Source of the DNA: Apostichopus japonicus
Taxonomy: Eukaryota; Echinodermata; Holothuroidea; Aspidochirotida; Stichopodidae
Direction of reading: 5' to 3'
Length of the DNA stretch: 64,000 nucleotides
Assembly: GCF_037975245.1 (NCBI RefSeq)
Contig: NC_092578.1
Coordinates: forward strand, 11,888,321 to 11,952,320
Both the position numbers and the translations under genes were made by a program. Within the stretch, counting starts at the first letter, position 1; the number at the start of each line of letters is the position of its first letter. The notes beneath the pieces are model-generated. The model was given only the letters and a program-made list of their open reading frames with translations. It was not told the DNA's origin and did not search any database. This document shows positions 12,101 to 22,861 of this stretch, one piece after another.

Positions 12101-12630
12101 TTTGATCGGCATTAAACAGTCATGCCATGCACACATACATCAATAGAGCACCAAAAGGCATCAAACTTCTGTTGTATCCTAGCTTAAGCTAATTTGATAA
12201 ATTTCTGATATTAAATTTCATTAATATGTCACAAATGTTGTATTGGCTCATGTGGTTAAAACTTTTCAGGTTTGGTAGTGAACTGTACAATATAGCGCCA
12301 AAATTATGACATGCAATCTCCAATTAAAAAAATGGACCCACTATTCCCATAAACATGTAAGTGTCACAATAAAAGATCATCCAATTAACTCAATGCCTAA
12401 GCATAGTTCAGTTGTACACTATACAGTCTACACTTAACCAATATGGTGAATGTTAATTATCTTTGTAGTGGAGCTTACACATAACCTTTCAAGAAGATAA
12501 TTTATTTTATATATGACTTACAGTGTGGCATTCACTACTCATAATATTGCTTTCAACTTTTATTTTGCACAGATTTGGTTGTACTGATATCTCATCTCTG
12601 CATGACCACCAATGGAGGGAGTATGTATGA
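9183..12630 (+). pseudogene. Intron-containing retroviral-type integrase gene (Ginger/GIN1-like), decayed
   Basis: Four exon-like blocks line up with one integrase. Block 1 (9183-9402) has an N-terminal region with YPSGF, RRQSQSFRLAENGTLAYR and, past an in-frame TGA, RKVLLSRATQLAQIEAAH. Block 2 (about 10238-10419) resembles the H2C2 zinc region, with GVHLCIDKPDNRVC, SRFYWKTINVDVTSYVQQ and, after a frameshift, HSIPVTGLWKQ. Block 3 (11086-11243) begins the catalytic core: VGVDLIGPLPVT and SDFYSKWPETKAV. Block 4 (12573-12630) continues RFGCTDI and HDHQWREYV, then stops. Splice junctions agree: CAG|GTAAAT to AACAG|GTT (phase 0) and GAG|GTAAGC to CACAG|ATT (phase 2). Introns are unusual for a retrotransposon but normal for Ginger transposons or host-recruited integrases. 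The stop and frameshift argue for a pseudogene. Confidence 0.8.
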
Positions 12631-14455
12631 AGTTAACAGAAGACATGTCTAGACGATTTTCTTAGCAGTTAACTTGTTACCAACAATAATCTTGTCTTTC
12701 ACTCTAACATATCATCAGAGAAAACTTCGTCGGCTGCTATATGTTTAAGCAAAGACAGGCCATTGACTTTTCACTGCCAGTCGTTCGGTGGAAATCCATA
12801 TATTTGCAGTTCAAGTTGAAGGGTTGTGACGCTCGAAATTCTTTATCACCTCATTACTTCATTAAATAAAAAATACGAAGGCGTGTTTCTTGGTTCTGGA
12901 AAATGTGTTCAAGATAAGTTCTCATAGTAAAACATATAACCGACCATATTCTGCTTCCTGTTGTAACTTTTGCTGTTATGGATTTCTGTGTAAGTCTTAA
13001 CGAAAAACCCGTTGGATACATGAGAATCAGCTATTTTATTTTGTAATTTACAATCAAGATTTAACTTTTGACGGTATCAAGTTGCACATTAAAGCATTTT
13101 ATAGGTAATCCTACTGTTTGTGGAAAGCAGTTCAAGGGGGGATTCTAATAGGGAAACTTCTGCATGGTTTTATTGAGGTCTTTACCAAACTCTAAAGAGG
13201 ATGTTCTTCATGTGGATTATGAGAGTTTCAAGTACATATTGTTTGAAGAAGAGTGACAGTAGTATATCATTCTAACCAAGCAATACCTCCATGCTTGAAG
13301 GATGCTCTAGAAAGCATGGATTATCTTTAGTTGCATCAGAGCTACAAAGGGAGAGTCATCATTCCAGTTAAATTTCCCCATGCAGGGGGTAGGAAGTGGG
13401 TGTGGGCACACAACATCAGAGGGACATTTTCTCATTCCACAACCACCACTCGTTATGCTATAAACCGATACACACCGGCCATATCACTTAAATATATATG
13501 ATGTGTTAGTATGTTATCAATACTATTTATTGAGATTGTTTATTGTTAACCTTGCTATAAAAAGATATGGGATGCCATTTTAAAAATAGTATGTACAGAC
13601 AGTGCCCCCCCCCCCCGGCTCCTGCCTCCCTGATCCCATGTGTAATCATTTTTTCATTCTTTGCCCAGTCTGATATAGATTCAGAATATTGTGTTTGTGC
13701 ATGACTATCATCCAATTTCATGTTTTGATTTTACTATATTAACTTTCTTTAAACAAACTTTTCTCTACAAGAATGACATATTTAAAGTGTGAGAAACATG
13801 ATGAGACAACAAATCTAGCATATTGCATCCTGCTCTGTCCTATTTGCTTTATTCTTTCCCTTGTTTGGCTTTGTTTTGTTTCCTGTATGTTTTGCAGCTC
13901 TTTTGAAGAGAATATTGTCTAATACATCTTTTCTAATTTGAACCACTTTTGTCCAATAAGAAACCTTCATAATAAGAAACAACGAACCTTTATCACTGGA
14001 ATTGCCTGGAATGCCATTTGTCTATACATATGAAGATTTGCTTCGCGCATGGCCATCACAACGGGCTTAGGGGGCAGGGGTGGGGGAATGGCCTTCCACC
14101 CTGTTGAGAGGAAGAAAACCTTGACTCGACGATTGAGTGACAAAAATAAGGAACGGTTAAAAAGTAAACAATAAAGTAGTAATGAAAGTCAATAAATAGG
14201 TGTCAAGCCCATACGGAGAGGGTTGGGCAGTGTTGACATTTTCAAGGTCAGAGAAGTATCTTCCAGCTAATTCACGGTTGTTATTAGCAAACAAAAATAT
14301 TTCGGAACTCATCACAGATAGGTCACAGACTTAAGAAGACCCCTCCCCATGACACAAATTCGATAACTTACCATCCCAACTCCCCCCCCCCCCACTTATC
14401 CTTGCACTCAAAATTATGTGTATGGGCCTGAGCTTTGTATACAGCGTTGCCCATT
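12631..14455. other. Intergenic, no gene recognised
   Basis: AT-rich sequence with poly-C runs near 13604-13617 and 14381-14393 and no coding pattern that I can support. Possible further exons of the decayed integrase were looked for and not seen. Confidence 0.5.
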
Positions 14456-14890
14456 TCATTTAGGATGTAACTTGAAAACACTCTCGGTAACTTCCCGTCC
14501 TATCATGAGCTTTACGCACGGATGAAATTTCATATTGGCTAGGCAACTCTCGTAGACCCATGAAGTACAGTTACCATACTTGCCAAAACTTACCCACTGT
14601 GTGTTAGGGAAATACGGAAAAAATGAAGTTTGGACTCCTAAAGTTCGTAATATTTTACCTCTGCAATTATCATATTTTGTTGTAGCTGTTGCATTACCTA
14701 TCCCGTACCAGCCCTCCGTTGGGGAGGAAGTTAGGTTTATACTATCTCTCCCTCTGTAAAGATGACTATGAACGCAATGTAGTTGCCGAATACAAAATGC
14801 AACATATACGGAGGATAACATAGCAGCAATCACAACAAAAACATGATTAACATCTTCTACAGATGGAAGACTTGTTTCTTTTTTTGTCCC
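14456..14890 (-). CDS. Possible exon of an unrecognised membrane or secreted protein
   Basis: Open frame read leftwards from about 14880 to a TGA at 14456. It starts with residues like SVEDVNHVFVVIAAMLSSVY, giving one hydrophobic helix. An ectodomain-like stretch follows with six cysteines (CIRQLHC, DNCRGK, NCTSW, ESCLANM, HPCVKL) and three N-glycosylation sequons (NLT, NAT, NCT). The arrangement of a membrane helix followed by a Cys-rich glycosylated loop is loosely like the first half of potassium-channel beta subunits, but I cannot show homology. No clear splice acceptor is visible upstream, so it may be a chance frame. Confidence 0.25.
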   Translation of the reverse strand, partial: GTKKETSLPSVEDVNHVFVVIAAMLSSVYVAFCIRQLHCVHSHLYRGRDSINLTSSPTEGWYGIGNATATTKYDNCRGKILRTLGVQTSFFPYFPNTQWVSFGKYGNCTSWVYESCLANMKFHPCVKLMIGREVTESVFKLHPK

Positions 14891-15026
14891 GTTCTATTCT
14901 TTGTTTTGCAGCAACGCACAACGTCTCATTTATTTCCTGTAACATTTAACTCTGACGTATGCATCTGCTCTAATTATTGATATAATGAACTCAATTGCCT
15001 TTTGAATATCGAAATGCTTAAATTTT

Positions 15027-15215
15027 ATGCGGGACAAAATATGCTATGAAGTATTTGCGGACATTCTGTACCAGGACATTTCGTCCGGTGGGACTATATT
15101 TGCTGTGAGGGTGGGACACAATTTTCAGCAGATAATGTCCGACCGGACTAAATATGCTGGTACAAAGTGTCCGCGGAGACACTTTGTACAGGGGGACACT
15201 CTGTACTGTCACACC
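15027..15215. repeat. Palindrome-rich repeat modules, second locus
   Basis: Modules of the form GGACATTCTGTACC, GACAAAATATGCT and GTCCGACCGGACTA, similar in style to 8820-9060. A perfect 12-bp stem (15160-15171 with 15178-15189; GTACAAAGTGTC) encloses a 6-base loop, CGCGGA. Predicted peptides on both strands are shadows of the palindromes. Confidence 0.7.
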
Positions 15216-15222
15216 GGCTTAA

Positions 15223-16035
15223 AGCAGCATTTTGCGTTGGGTCGCTTTTTTCCACCTTTTTAACGTGTGCATCGATTTTTTTAGATGTATCAATCATAAA
15301 ACAGCAAACTAAGATACCATCCAAGTTTCACCCTGCCAAGAGCGTTAATTAGCGAGTAATTAACGATTTATGTCGATAACGAGTAAAAGTGTCCTCGACA
15401 AAGTTTTCATATCTCCAAATCCACTAGTTTGAATTCCACCAATCAGTGAATAGTATGTTTATTCATGAGCATTTTGCGTTTGGTCGCCGTTTTCTACTTT
15501 TTTGACATGTCCATCGAGTTTTTTACATACATCAAATCACAAAACAGCAAATTAAGTTATTAGCCAAGTTTTTCCCTGCCAAAAACGTTAATTGGCGAGT
15601 ATTCCACATACAAAATTAATCGCATTCAGTTCCCAAACCCACTAGTTTGAATTCAACCAATCAGAGATGCAGGTTTAGTTATGAGCCGTTGCTAAAAATA
15701 GATTCAAGACTTTGCGTTGGTACAACCAGGGAGTTGTTATGCAACTTTCTGGTACAACTGCCATATAGACTGTACACAAATCAAGCGTGGTGTTATATTA
15801 CGTATCTGTCAATGACGTTCGTAGTGTTTAAATATTCATATTATGGGCGAGGTTTATTGGGTTCCCAACGGAAAATATCTTGGAGAACAACAAAGTTCAA
15901 AGTTGCAATTTTTTCGACTTTTATGCCACCATTTGAAGTAAAATATAAATAGATAAGCTAGTTATGTATGTCGTTATGGCATAGTGGAGTCAGTGAGGTT
16001 GAGAAAAATCATAGAAAAGGACGCAAAATGCTGCT
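15223..16035. mobile_element. TTAA-flanked MITE (piggyBac-like target)
   Basis: Both ends carry the same inverted sequence. The left reads TTAAAGCAGCATTTTGCGT from 15219, and the right is its reverse complement ending at 16039. Taking TTAA as the target duplication (15219-15222 and 16036-16039) leaves an 813-bp element with 15-bp terminal inverted repeats and no transposase. Its first 480 bases are a ~242-bp direct duplication (15228-15469 and 15470-about 15700), both halves containing CACTAGTTTGAATTC and ACCAATCAG. The element also contains a copy of the ACCAGGGAGTTGTTATG hairpin (15727-15756). Confidence 0.75.
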
Positions 16036-16039
16036 TTAA

Positions 16040-16987
16040 CAGTAACTGCTTACTTCTTCACATTCCAAGGTTATTAGTTTGGAACGTTTGCCGGTGTGTT
16101 ACGTAAGCAGTTTGCCAAACCTCAGTGAAAACCTAGTGCCCCCCCGAGTGCCCCCCCCCATCTGAGATTTGGGTTGGTACAAAAATATATATATATTTTG
16201 TTATATTCAACTCCCATCATCTGAGTTGGTTTTTCATAAGGACAAAGCAGCACAGTAATTCGTATTTTCTTCAAATGAGCTGCGAAGAAATGAAAAAAGT
16301 TTATCCTTGAACGTCGGGTTTCGAAGTCGTAACCCGCGCCATCACAACAGGTGTCGATATTTACATTGAATGTGTCAGTGCTCACGCCATACCAGCGGAT
16401 ATACACGTCCGCTTCGCGAGCTACATGACTGTGAGAAGGGAGGGTACTGCAATATGTTGCCTTGGTCTGAGGTTGACAGGTTAGGAGCTGACGAAATGTG
16501 AGAATGTGAGGGTCCGCAGGCACCATACTTGACTATATTTGTGGACCCATATATTAACCCTGTTGTGTAGGGGGTGCAGAGGTCATTTGAGGTCAGATGC
16601 TTGTAGGAACAAATGGCGAATGTTCACACCTGCATACTGAGCCATACTCGATGTGTGATCAAACTTTGGATTGCATGGTGAGATCCCTGGTAGGAGCCAA
16701 TAACGATGCTGGAACCTGTTACATCTTAATAGATAATGGGAGAAAACGAGAAGGACAAGAAAGGAGTCGGGGGTCATGCACACATTAATTCAACAAATGT
16801 AGGTTCTATTGATAGGGTTAGGCATAATATCGACAGCATTGTGGTTCATATCCTCTGCAAAATTCTGCGCCTTGTTAAAATCATTACCTCAAAAATAGCA
16901 ATTTCTGGAGATATCTTCAGATCAAATTTAGCATCAAATGAGGCAGCATTTTGCATCTAGCCCATCCTCCGTATGCGAAAATTTTCC
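16040..16987. other. Intergenic between MITE and hAT-1
   Basis: No supported gene. Contains poly-C tracts at 16139-16161. A 134-codon minus-strand open frame (16526-16122) has no recognisable domain and runs through the poly-C tract, so I do not call it. Confidence 0.5.
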
Positions 16988-16995
16988 AAAGGGGG

Positions 16996-17792
16996 CAGTG
17001 GCGGCGGAACCGGGGGGGGGGGGGCTCAGCCCCCGATGAAAAAGTTGAGGGGGCAAATGCATGATAAGCCCCCCCCCCATATTTACCAAGGCTCCGAAAC
17101 GTGCATCTGCCCATTTTTCAATGCATACTTGTCGATCTGTCCGATGCACACGTATACTAAATAGGTGTAATAATTTTAGTAAATGCTGGGGGGACCCTCG
17201 GCCCGTCCCCTGGCTATAGACCACATTGTCACCCCAACCGCGTCTTTACGCCCCGTGAAAAGTGGAAGCAGTGAGTGTGAGTACCGGTAAGCGCAACACA
17301 ACTTCGTCTTAGGCCAATGACTTGCTTCATTTCAGCCAGTTCTCCAACATCCCCTTACTACACTCAAAAACGTCTTTGCGAGTACACTACGAGTAATAGC
17401 TACTCTCTTAAAACACCATCGAATATACAAATTACAATGTTTTTACAGACTTTTACGTGCAATCTGAGAAATTGCAGGCTTGAGACCCATATTTTAGGGC
17501 TAGGTATTCGCAGCATAAAACACTCGGGAAGTGCCGTTTCCGGCCATCTGGGGGTTTGAAAAACCCAAAATTTTCTTGTACGCTCCGCGCCAACCGATGG
17601 TGGCGCTCCGCTTAGATAGTCTCTACACATTAGCCCCCCCAATAATTTTCCCATTCCGCCGCGCCTGGAGGGGGCACCCACTCCCCTTAGACCCCTCCCC
17701 CAGAACGGCGATCCGTATCCACCTAAGTGCCCCCCATCAAATGCTGGTGCCCCCCTGTGCCCCCCAGACTGAAAAGTCTGGTGACGCCACTG
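16996..17792. mobile_element. hAT-type non-autonomous element 1
   Basis: Begins CAGTGGCGGCGGAACCGG and ends GTGACGCCACTG, so the terminal inverted repeat is CAGTGGCG, typical of hAT ends. The interior is rich in G and C runs. It contains the core GCGCCAACCGATGGTGGCGC followed by TCCGCTTAGATAGT (17587-17620), shared with the hAT elements at 23051 and 32791. No convincing 8-bp target duplication remains (AAAGGGGG left, CCAAACCT right), so the left boundary may be altered by G-tract slippage. No transposase. Confidence 0.65.
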
Positions 17793-17935
17793 CCAAACCT
17801 TGCAAATGAAACGAACGTGGGAAAGTCATTTGCACAGCTCAAATTTCCTGCGATCTACCGCAAGTGCCTATTGAAATCTGTAAGGCAGGTAAACTGTTAC
17901 GTCAGTGGTGCAGGGCGCATTTCACTCAATTGTAT

Positions 17936-18275
17936 ATTTTTTTTAGAGAATATATATATTTTTCTCTTAGAGAATATATATATTTTTTCTCTTAGAGAAT
18001 ATATTTATTTTTTCTCTTAGAGAATAACTATATATTTTTTCTCTTAGAGAATATATATATTTTTTCTCTTAGAGAATATATATCTTTTTTTCTCTTAGAG
18101 AATATATATATTTTTCTCTTAGAGAATATATATTTTTCTCTTAGAGAATATATATATTTTTTCTCTTAGAGAATATATATTTTTTTCTCTTAGAGAATAT
18201 ATATTTTTTTCTCTTAGAGAATATATATTTTTTTTCTCTTAGAGAATATATATATTTTTTTCTCTTACAGAATAA
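17936..18275. repeat. AT-rich minisatellite, ~25-28-bp unit
   Basis: About 13 tandem copies of TTAGAGAATATATATTTTTT plus CTC, with slight length variation in the T and TA runs. CTCTTAGAG is itself palindromic, so the array can form many small hairpins. Its reverse complement resembles the repeats flanking LINE A. Spacers are not unique and units are AT-rich, so this is not a CRISPR. Confidence 0.92.
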
Positions 18276-19166
18276 ATAATTTCTTGGCATAGAAACATAT
18301 AATTTTTGTGTTAGAATACTTATTGTTAGATAATATGTTATTATAAACATATATACAAATATGTCTAAAATGTATATTTGAAGTTAACCATGTATATATT
18401 TCGCAAGTACAGCATATATATTTTTACGTAATATATTCCGCTTTCTCGCGCCATACCAGGGAGTTTTTCCATAACAACTCCCTGCTCTGACCCCGGATTT
18501 GACCTCCATGCTCCGGATGGCGGGGAACTTTCCGCCGCCGCGTACCGGTTGAAATACATTTACCTTCAACCTACATGGTGGATCTTTCTCCAACGTTTAG
18601 AAATTCCGACCTTCCAAACAACTACCCTAATGGTAGTAACGATTGATAAGCAGCAGAGTCAGACAGACATGACTAATTAGTTCAGAAGATCAATTTAACA
18701 GTATGCAGCCTTCTGACACTGACAGTCGACGATCGAAATATAGCGGACAGCGCCCCTCTGGGTGTAGTCTCCACGAGAATAATAACATTTGCCGCCTCCT
18801 TCCCGCAACAATCGACACTCGGAGTATTAGTTATGCTTTAACCGAGTTTTGAGGGTGCATGCTGACCGATATATCATTGTCAACTTGGTCTTTGCCGGTA
18901 AATTACCTCCTCCTTATAGGTCATAAGGGAACGTAGATAGGGCCAGAAACGTTTGTCACTCAACAGAACCATGTTAAAGCTCTTTAAAGAGAACCCGGAC
19001 ACTTTCCACGGTGGCGTAGAAAGCAAGGGAAAGTGTCCATGAGACACTATTCACGCAAATGAGACACTATTTCCTAGTAATATGTGTCCTACGGACGCAC
19101 TGACACTCATTACTGCCACACCCACGCTGACCTGACATAAGTTCTCCTAAAACCCTACTTTACACC
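18276..19166. other. Intergenic with a 9-bp palindrome and GGACAC modules
   Basis: CAGGGAGTT (18457-18465) pairs with AACTCCCTG (18476-18484) around the loop TTTCCATAAC. This is the same motif as at 8747 and 15728. A further module at about 19000-19040 has GGACACTTTCC and GGAAAGTGTCC inverted around GGTGGCG. No gene is supported. Confidence 0.6.
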
Positions 19167-19174
19167 TACTACTT

Positions 19175-19533
19175 CAGGGTCGTCGGAAGCTATTTGGGAT
19201 TGGTACGGCAGATCAGAGTGTGACCATCTATCATAATTATCGGGGGACGTTTGGTAGGTCAAACTACGCTACGCGCCACCATGGTTGGCGCGTAGCGTAA
19301 TGGAGATGTTGAAAAAAGTGCCTCCCAGATTGCAGGAAATGGCACTTCCCGAGCTTGAAAACAAGACCCCTGCCATGCCATAGTAGTCAAATTTAGCCTA
19401 CCTGCTTGTTTCATTTTGGTTCTTTATTTTTTGCCATTTGTTTCTTAGTCCTAGTTTTTTTTTTTTTTTTTTTTGCGCCGTGAATATTGGTCCGGCGTTC
19501 GCCGGACCTGCCGTACCGGCTCCGACGCCCATG
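19175..19533. mobile_element. hAT-type MITE 2
   Basis: Left end CAGGGTCGTCGGAAGC; right end reads in reverse complement CATGGGCGTCGGAGCC. The ends are hAT-like imperfect inverted repeats. Flanks TACTACTT and TACTTACT are only similar, so the target duplication is not proven. Inside lies a 16-bp inverted repeat (19265-19280 with 19284-19299, one mismatch) around ATG, TACGCTACGCGCCA, related to the core of the other hAT elements. A T(20) run sits near 19455. Confidence 0.6.
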
Positions 19534-20500
19534 TACTTACTAGGCCACTATATAGCATGGTCCTAGAACCTAGTCTAGCTATAGTGTATTTAGGCTTAGC
19601 CTGGCTACATTTGTGAATGTAATGACGCAATTCCTGTCATATTTGATATTCACTGAAATCATTTTCTTATCAATCAGCTGTCTGGGCTAATATCCAGTGT
19701 GCCATATGGCAGTTGTGCATCATTTTATATACACACATAATATGTAAAGATTACAGTTCTTGCCTTCAAGTCATATATGTTTTTTTGAGGAAGTCATTAC
19801 ATTTATTGAGCCTTTGGGTCTTAGATGTTCTCACAGTTGTAATGACTATAAGGTAAATCATGCATGTACATTATGGTTGACGTGAGACATGCATCTGGAC
19901 TTTATCATGACACATATATAGAATAATTCCATTGTTGTTGGTCAGTGTCCAAGGTCATTGGAAAAATGGAAAGTTGTATGTGTGCTACATGTCTCATCAC
20001 AATTAATGTTCACTGCTTTTATATGTGGCATGTGACTTGCTAAATTGGAAGTAAAATATCCCGTATTGTCATTAGGTGTGGGTCAAGGACAGATGGAGGT
20101 TAGCAAGGGTGACAAAACCTGGATATCTGAAGAAATGCATAATTAGGCCATATTTGTATAATTGCAGTCAGAAAAGTTCAGAGAAACAGTTCTGTGGATT
20201 AAAGAGTTAATGAATAATTATATTTTCGCATTATTTTAGGTCATGTCCTTCACTTTTCTTTCTCATCCCTGCATAATTCTCTCACTGTTCGGTTCCCTTG
20301 TTTCTCCATACCCACGTTCTTTTTTTCCCTCTCCTACCTGCATGTTCTTGCCCTCCAACTACAAGTGTTCCTTAAACCTACCGCAACCCTGTGCCATTAG
20401 ATGTTATCGGCCCAAAAGAACTTAAAAGAAACCATTATAGGCTACAGTAATACATGGTAGAAAGTTTGTTAACTATGAATATCACTAGTAGTAAGTTGAG
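19534..20500. other. Intergenic, no gene recognised
   Basis: AT-rich unique sequence. The short plus-strand open frame at 20243-20425 has no recognisable content. Confidence 0.5.
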
Positions 20501-20504
20501 TCTC

Positions 20505-22800
20505 GTCTATCCGACATGCCCAGTGATTAACCTCCGCCACGTATCACGATCTTGTGCAAGGTTTATTGCTTCATCGAAATTGTTAATGTTAAAGTCCTTA
20601 AATTGCGATTTTATTTTTTCCAAGCAAGGTAGTCACGGGCCTTCCTACTGGTTTAGCAGTATGTCTCAATGCTTTTCTTAAAGCAACCTTTGCTGGAGCG
20701 TCCTCCTGGAGTCTTGCTACATGACCGAAAAATCTCAATCTTCTATGTGCGACTATGGATGACCAAGGTGTTTGGTTGGTTTCATTGTAGAGCTCATCGT
20801 TTGATAACCAATTGTTATTGGTCCATCTAATGTTGAGAATATAACGAAGTAGTCTCCTTTGAAAAGTGTCAATTTTGCGATCAATCCTTCGTTGTGCCCC
20901 ACAGTTCGCAATTGTACAAATAAAATACTCTTTTATAAAGCCTCGAAAATCCTTAGCTTGATGTTTCGGCTTATGTTTTTGCATTTGAAAATACTTGACA
21001 GTGTGTTGAAAGCACCGTTGGTTATACCAATTCTTCGGTTAATATCTCCCGGTCCCCAGCAAGCTTCCAACATATTTACACTTCTTCCAACTTTCATTTC
21101 CTTTCTTGTGATTGAAAATTTCTCAGTTTTTGTGCAATTGATTTTCAGATTCCTTGTCAGTTTCTCGGAAACTCGTTTTACGATATCTGGCAGTATAAGT
21201 CTATGCTGACCAGTTGATGCCCAATAGATATCATCAGCGTATTGTTGGTCTACTGTGAAAAAAGAGTTGGTGGTTGTGCTGTAATCATGATCAGCTAACT
21301 GAGATGGCAGGATAACTGCATCGATATCATTATAATCTGATTTCAAAGAGTAGATAAGTTATAAAAACTAGTGCGCTTGCACTGTCTCCTTGTGGTGAAC
21401 CAATGTTAGTGTTAACAGAAAGTCCGAGTTTGCCCTCTAGTTGACGGTGTAGGAGACGTTATCGATTAGCAGTGATATCAAGTGAAGTTCGTCGTTGTCA
21501 AGAACCTTTTCTAGGTCATTAAGCAAGGATCATCTTTGAATTGTGTCGAACGCCTTGCTCATATCTAGCATCAATAGATTTATAGTGTAACCCTTTTTCT
21601 GCTAGCACTTTAAAAGCGAAGACGAGTTCAGCTGTACAACGTCCTGAAGTGTAGGCAGTCTGGGTAATGGGGAGGATATGCTCATCAATTAACGGACGAA
21701 TCCTCCTGGCCACACAAATCGCAAGAAGTTTCCTAAGTGTTGATAATAAAATGACTGGTGTTAAGTTTCTGGTGGACCTTTAGTCTTTCCCGGTATTTGG
21801 ATAGGAGTTAGGATTCCTTGTTTAATTTAAATTGGGAAATCTCCTGATTCGGCTATACTTTTTAACATATTTGCTATATGTTTGTGGGTGCATATTTGAG
21901 ATGTTCGGCTGTGACCTTGTCACAACCTGGGGTTCTATTATTTTTTAAGGATGAGACTGCTTGTTTAATTTCATCTTCATCAAAGGGCGTGTTTAGTTTT
22001 TCTGGAAACATGTCTGGTTTGGGATCTGGGATATTGCAGTTAAAAGTATTTTCGAAATGTTTGCTGATTTCTTTAATTTTTGCGTCGGTATCTCCTATGT
22101 GTTCAAGTTATCGCCAATTTTAACTGTAATGGGGTCTCTCTTACTTTTCTGTTGTACTACTCTTATTGCTTTAAAGAAGCGGTGGGAGTCATCTTTACAA
22201 ATTTCAATTTCGACAATTAATTTTTGTTCATGGGCAGTTTTGACTAGAAAATGTTGTTTAATTATTTTGTTCCTTTTAGTTTTTAAATTTCTCTTTTGAT
22301 CAATATCTTTACAGTTGTCAATTTGGATCTAAGGTCTTTTTGTTTCTTGGATAAGCTTGCTATTTTAGTATTATTAAAACGTACTTTTTTTTGTGGGTGG
22401 ATTTAAGTTTTGGGCATTGTCTAAACAAATTGTTGATAGTTCATTCCAATAAGTAGCAGGTGATTGGGAAAATTAAATTACGTAATTACGTATTTAAATT
22501 ACGTATTCATTAAAGTCAATTTTGTTTGATTTAAGATGGCAGGAATTACTACTTTCAACTGTCTTATTGACTGGATAAATTTGTCTTCTTGATGAGTTAT
22601 TTAGGGTGAAACTACTTACAATGATTTTGTGATCAGTGTTAATATGAAGGCCATGATAAGCTCGAGCAGCGACATTAATAGATTTGAAGTTTAATGGGGC
22701 TATGATATAGTCAGTTTTGCTTCTGATAGGGTTTCTGTGATTATTAGGTTAGTAATGAATATCACTACTTAGTTGATTAGACCTAAATTGCTGTAAATAA
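20505..22800 (-). pseudogene. LINE B: 5'-truncated, frameshifted non-LTR retrotransposon
   Basis: Read leftwards. Endonuclease C-terminus RNPIRSKTDYIIAPLNFK near 22745-22680, ending with NTDHKI. Then RT palm text IRPLIDEHILPITQTAYTSGR (about 21700), the catalytic QYADDIYWAS (about 21240) and a thumb/tail block LLRYILNIRWTNNNWLS and RRLRFFGHVARLQEDAPAK (20880-20680). The C-terminus is INLAQDRDTWRRLITGH near 20515. The frame is broken repeatedly. The tail resembles the endonuclease-reverse-transcriptase group with C-terminal DR.WR motifs; clade not assigned. It is truncated within the endonuclease domain and abuts LINE C on the opposite strand. Confidence 0.85.
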
Positions 22801-22861
22801 CCTCTTTAATTGGTTCATGTATTCAAAATTAAATGAAAGAGTCTAACAGTGTTATCTGCAG

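Noticed and set aside
16122-16526. 134-codon minus-strand frame
   Set aside because: Runs through a poly-C/poly-G tract, no recognisable domain, no splice context.
16988-17800. 8-bp target duplication around hAT-1
   Set aside because: AAAGGGGG and CCAAACCT do not match; only CCAAA is shared at an offset, so no duplication is claimed.
17936-18275. Regular short repeats resembling a CRISPR array
   Set aside because: AT-rich minisatellite without unique spacers, in animal DNA.
19167-19541. 8-bp target duplication around hAT-2
   Set aside because: TACTACTT and TACTTACT match at only 5 of 8 positions; left as unproven.
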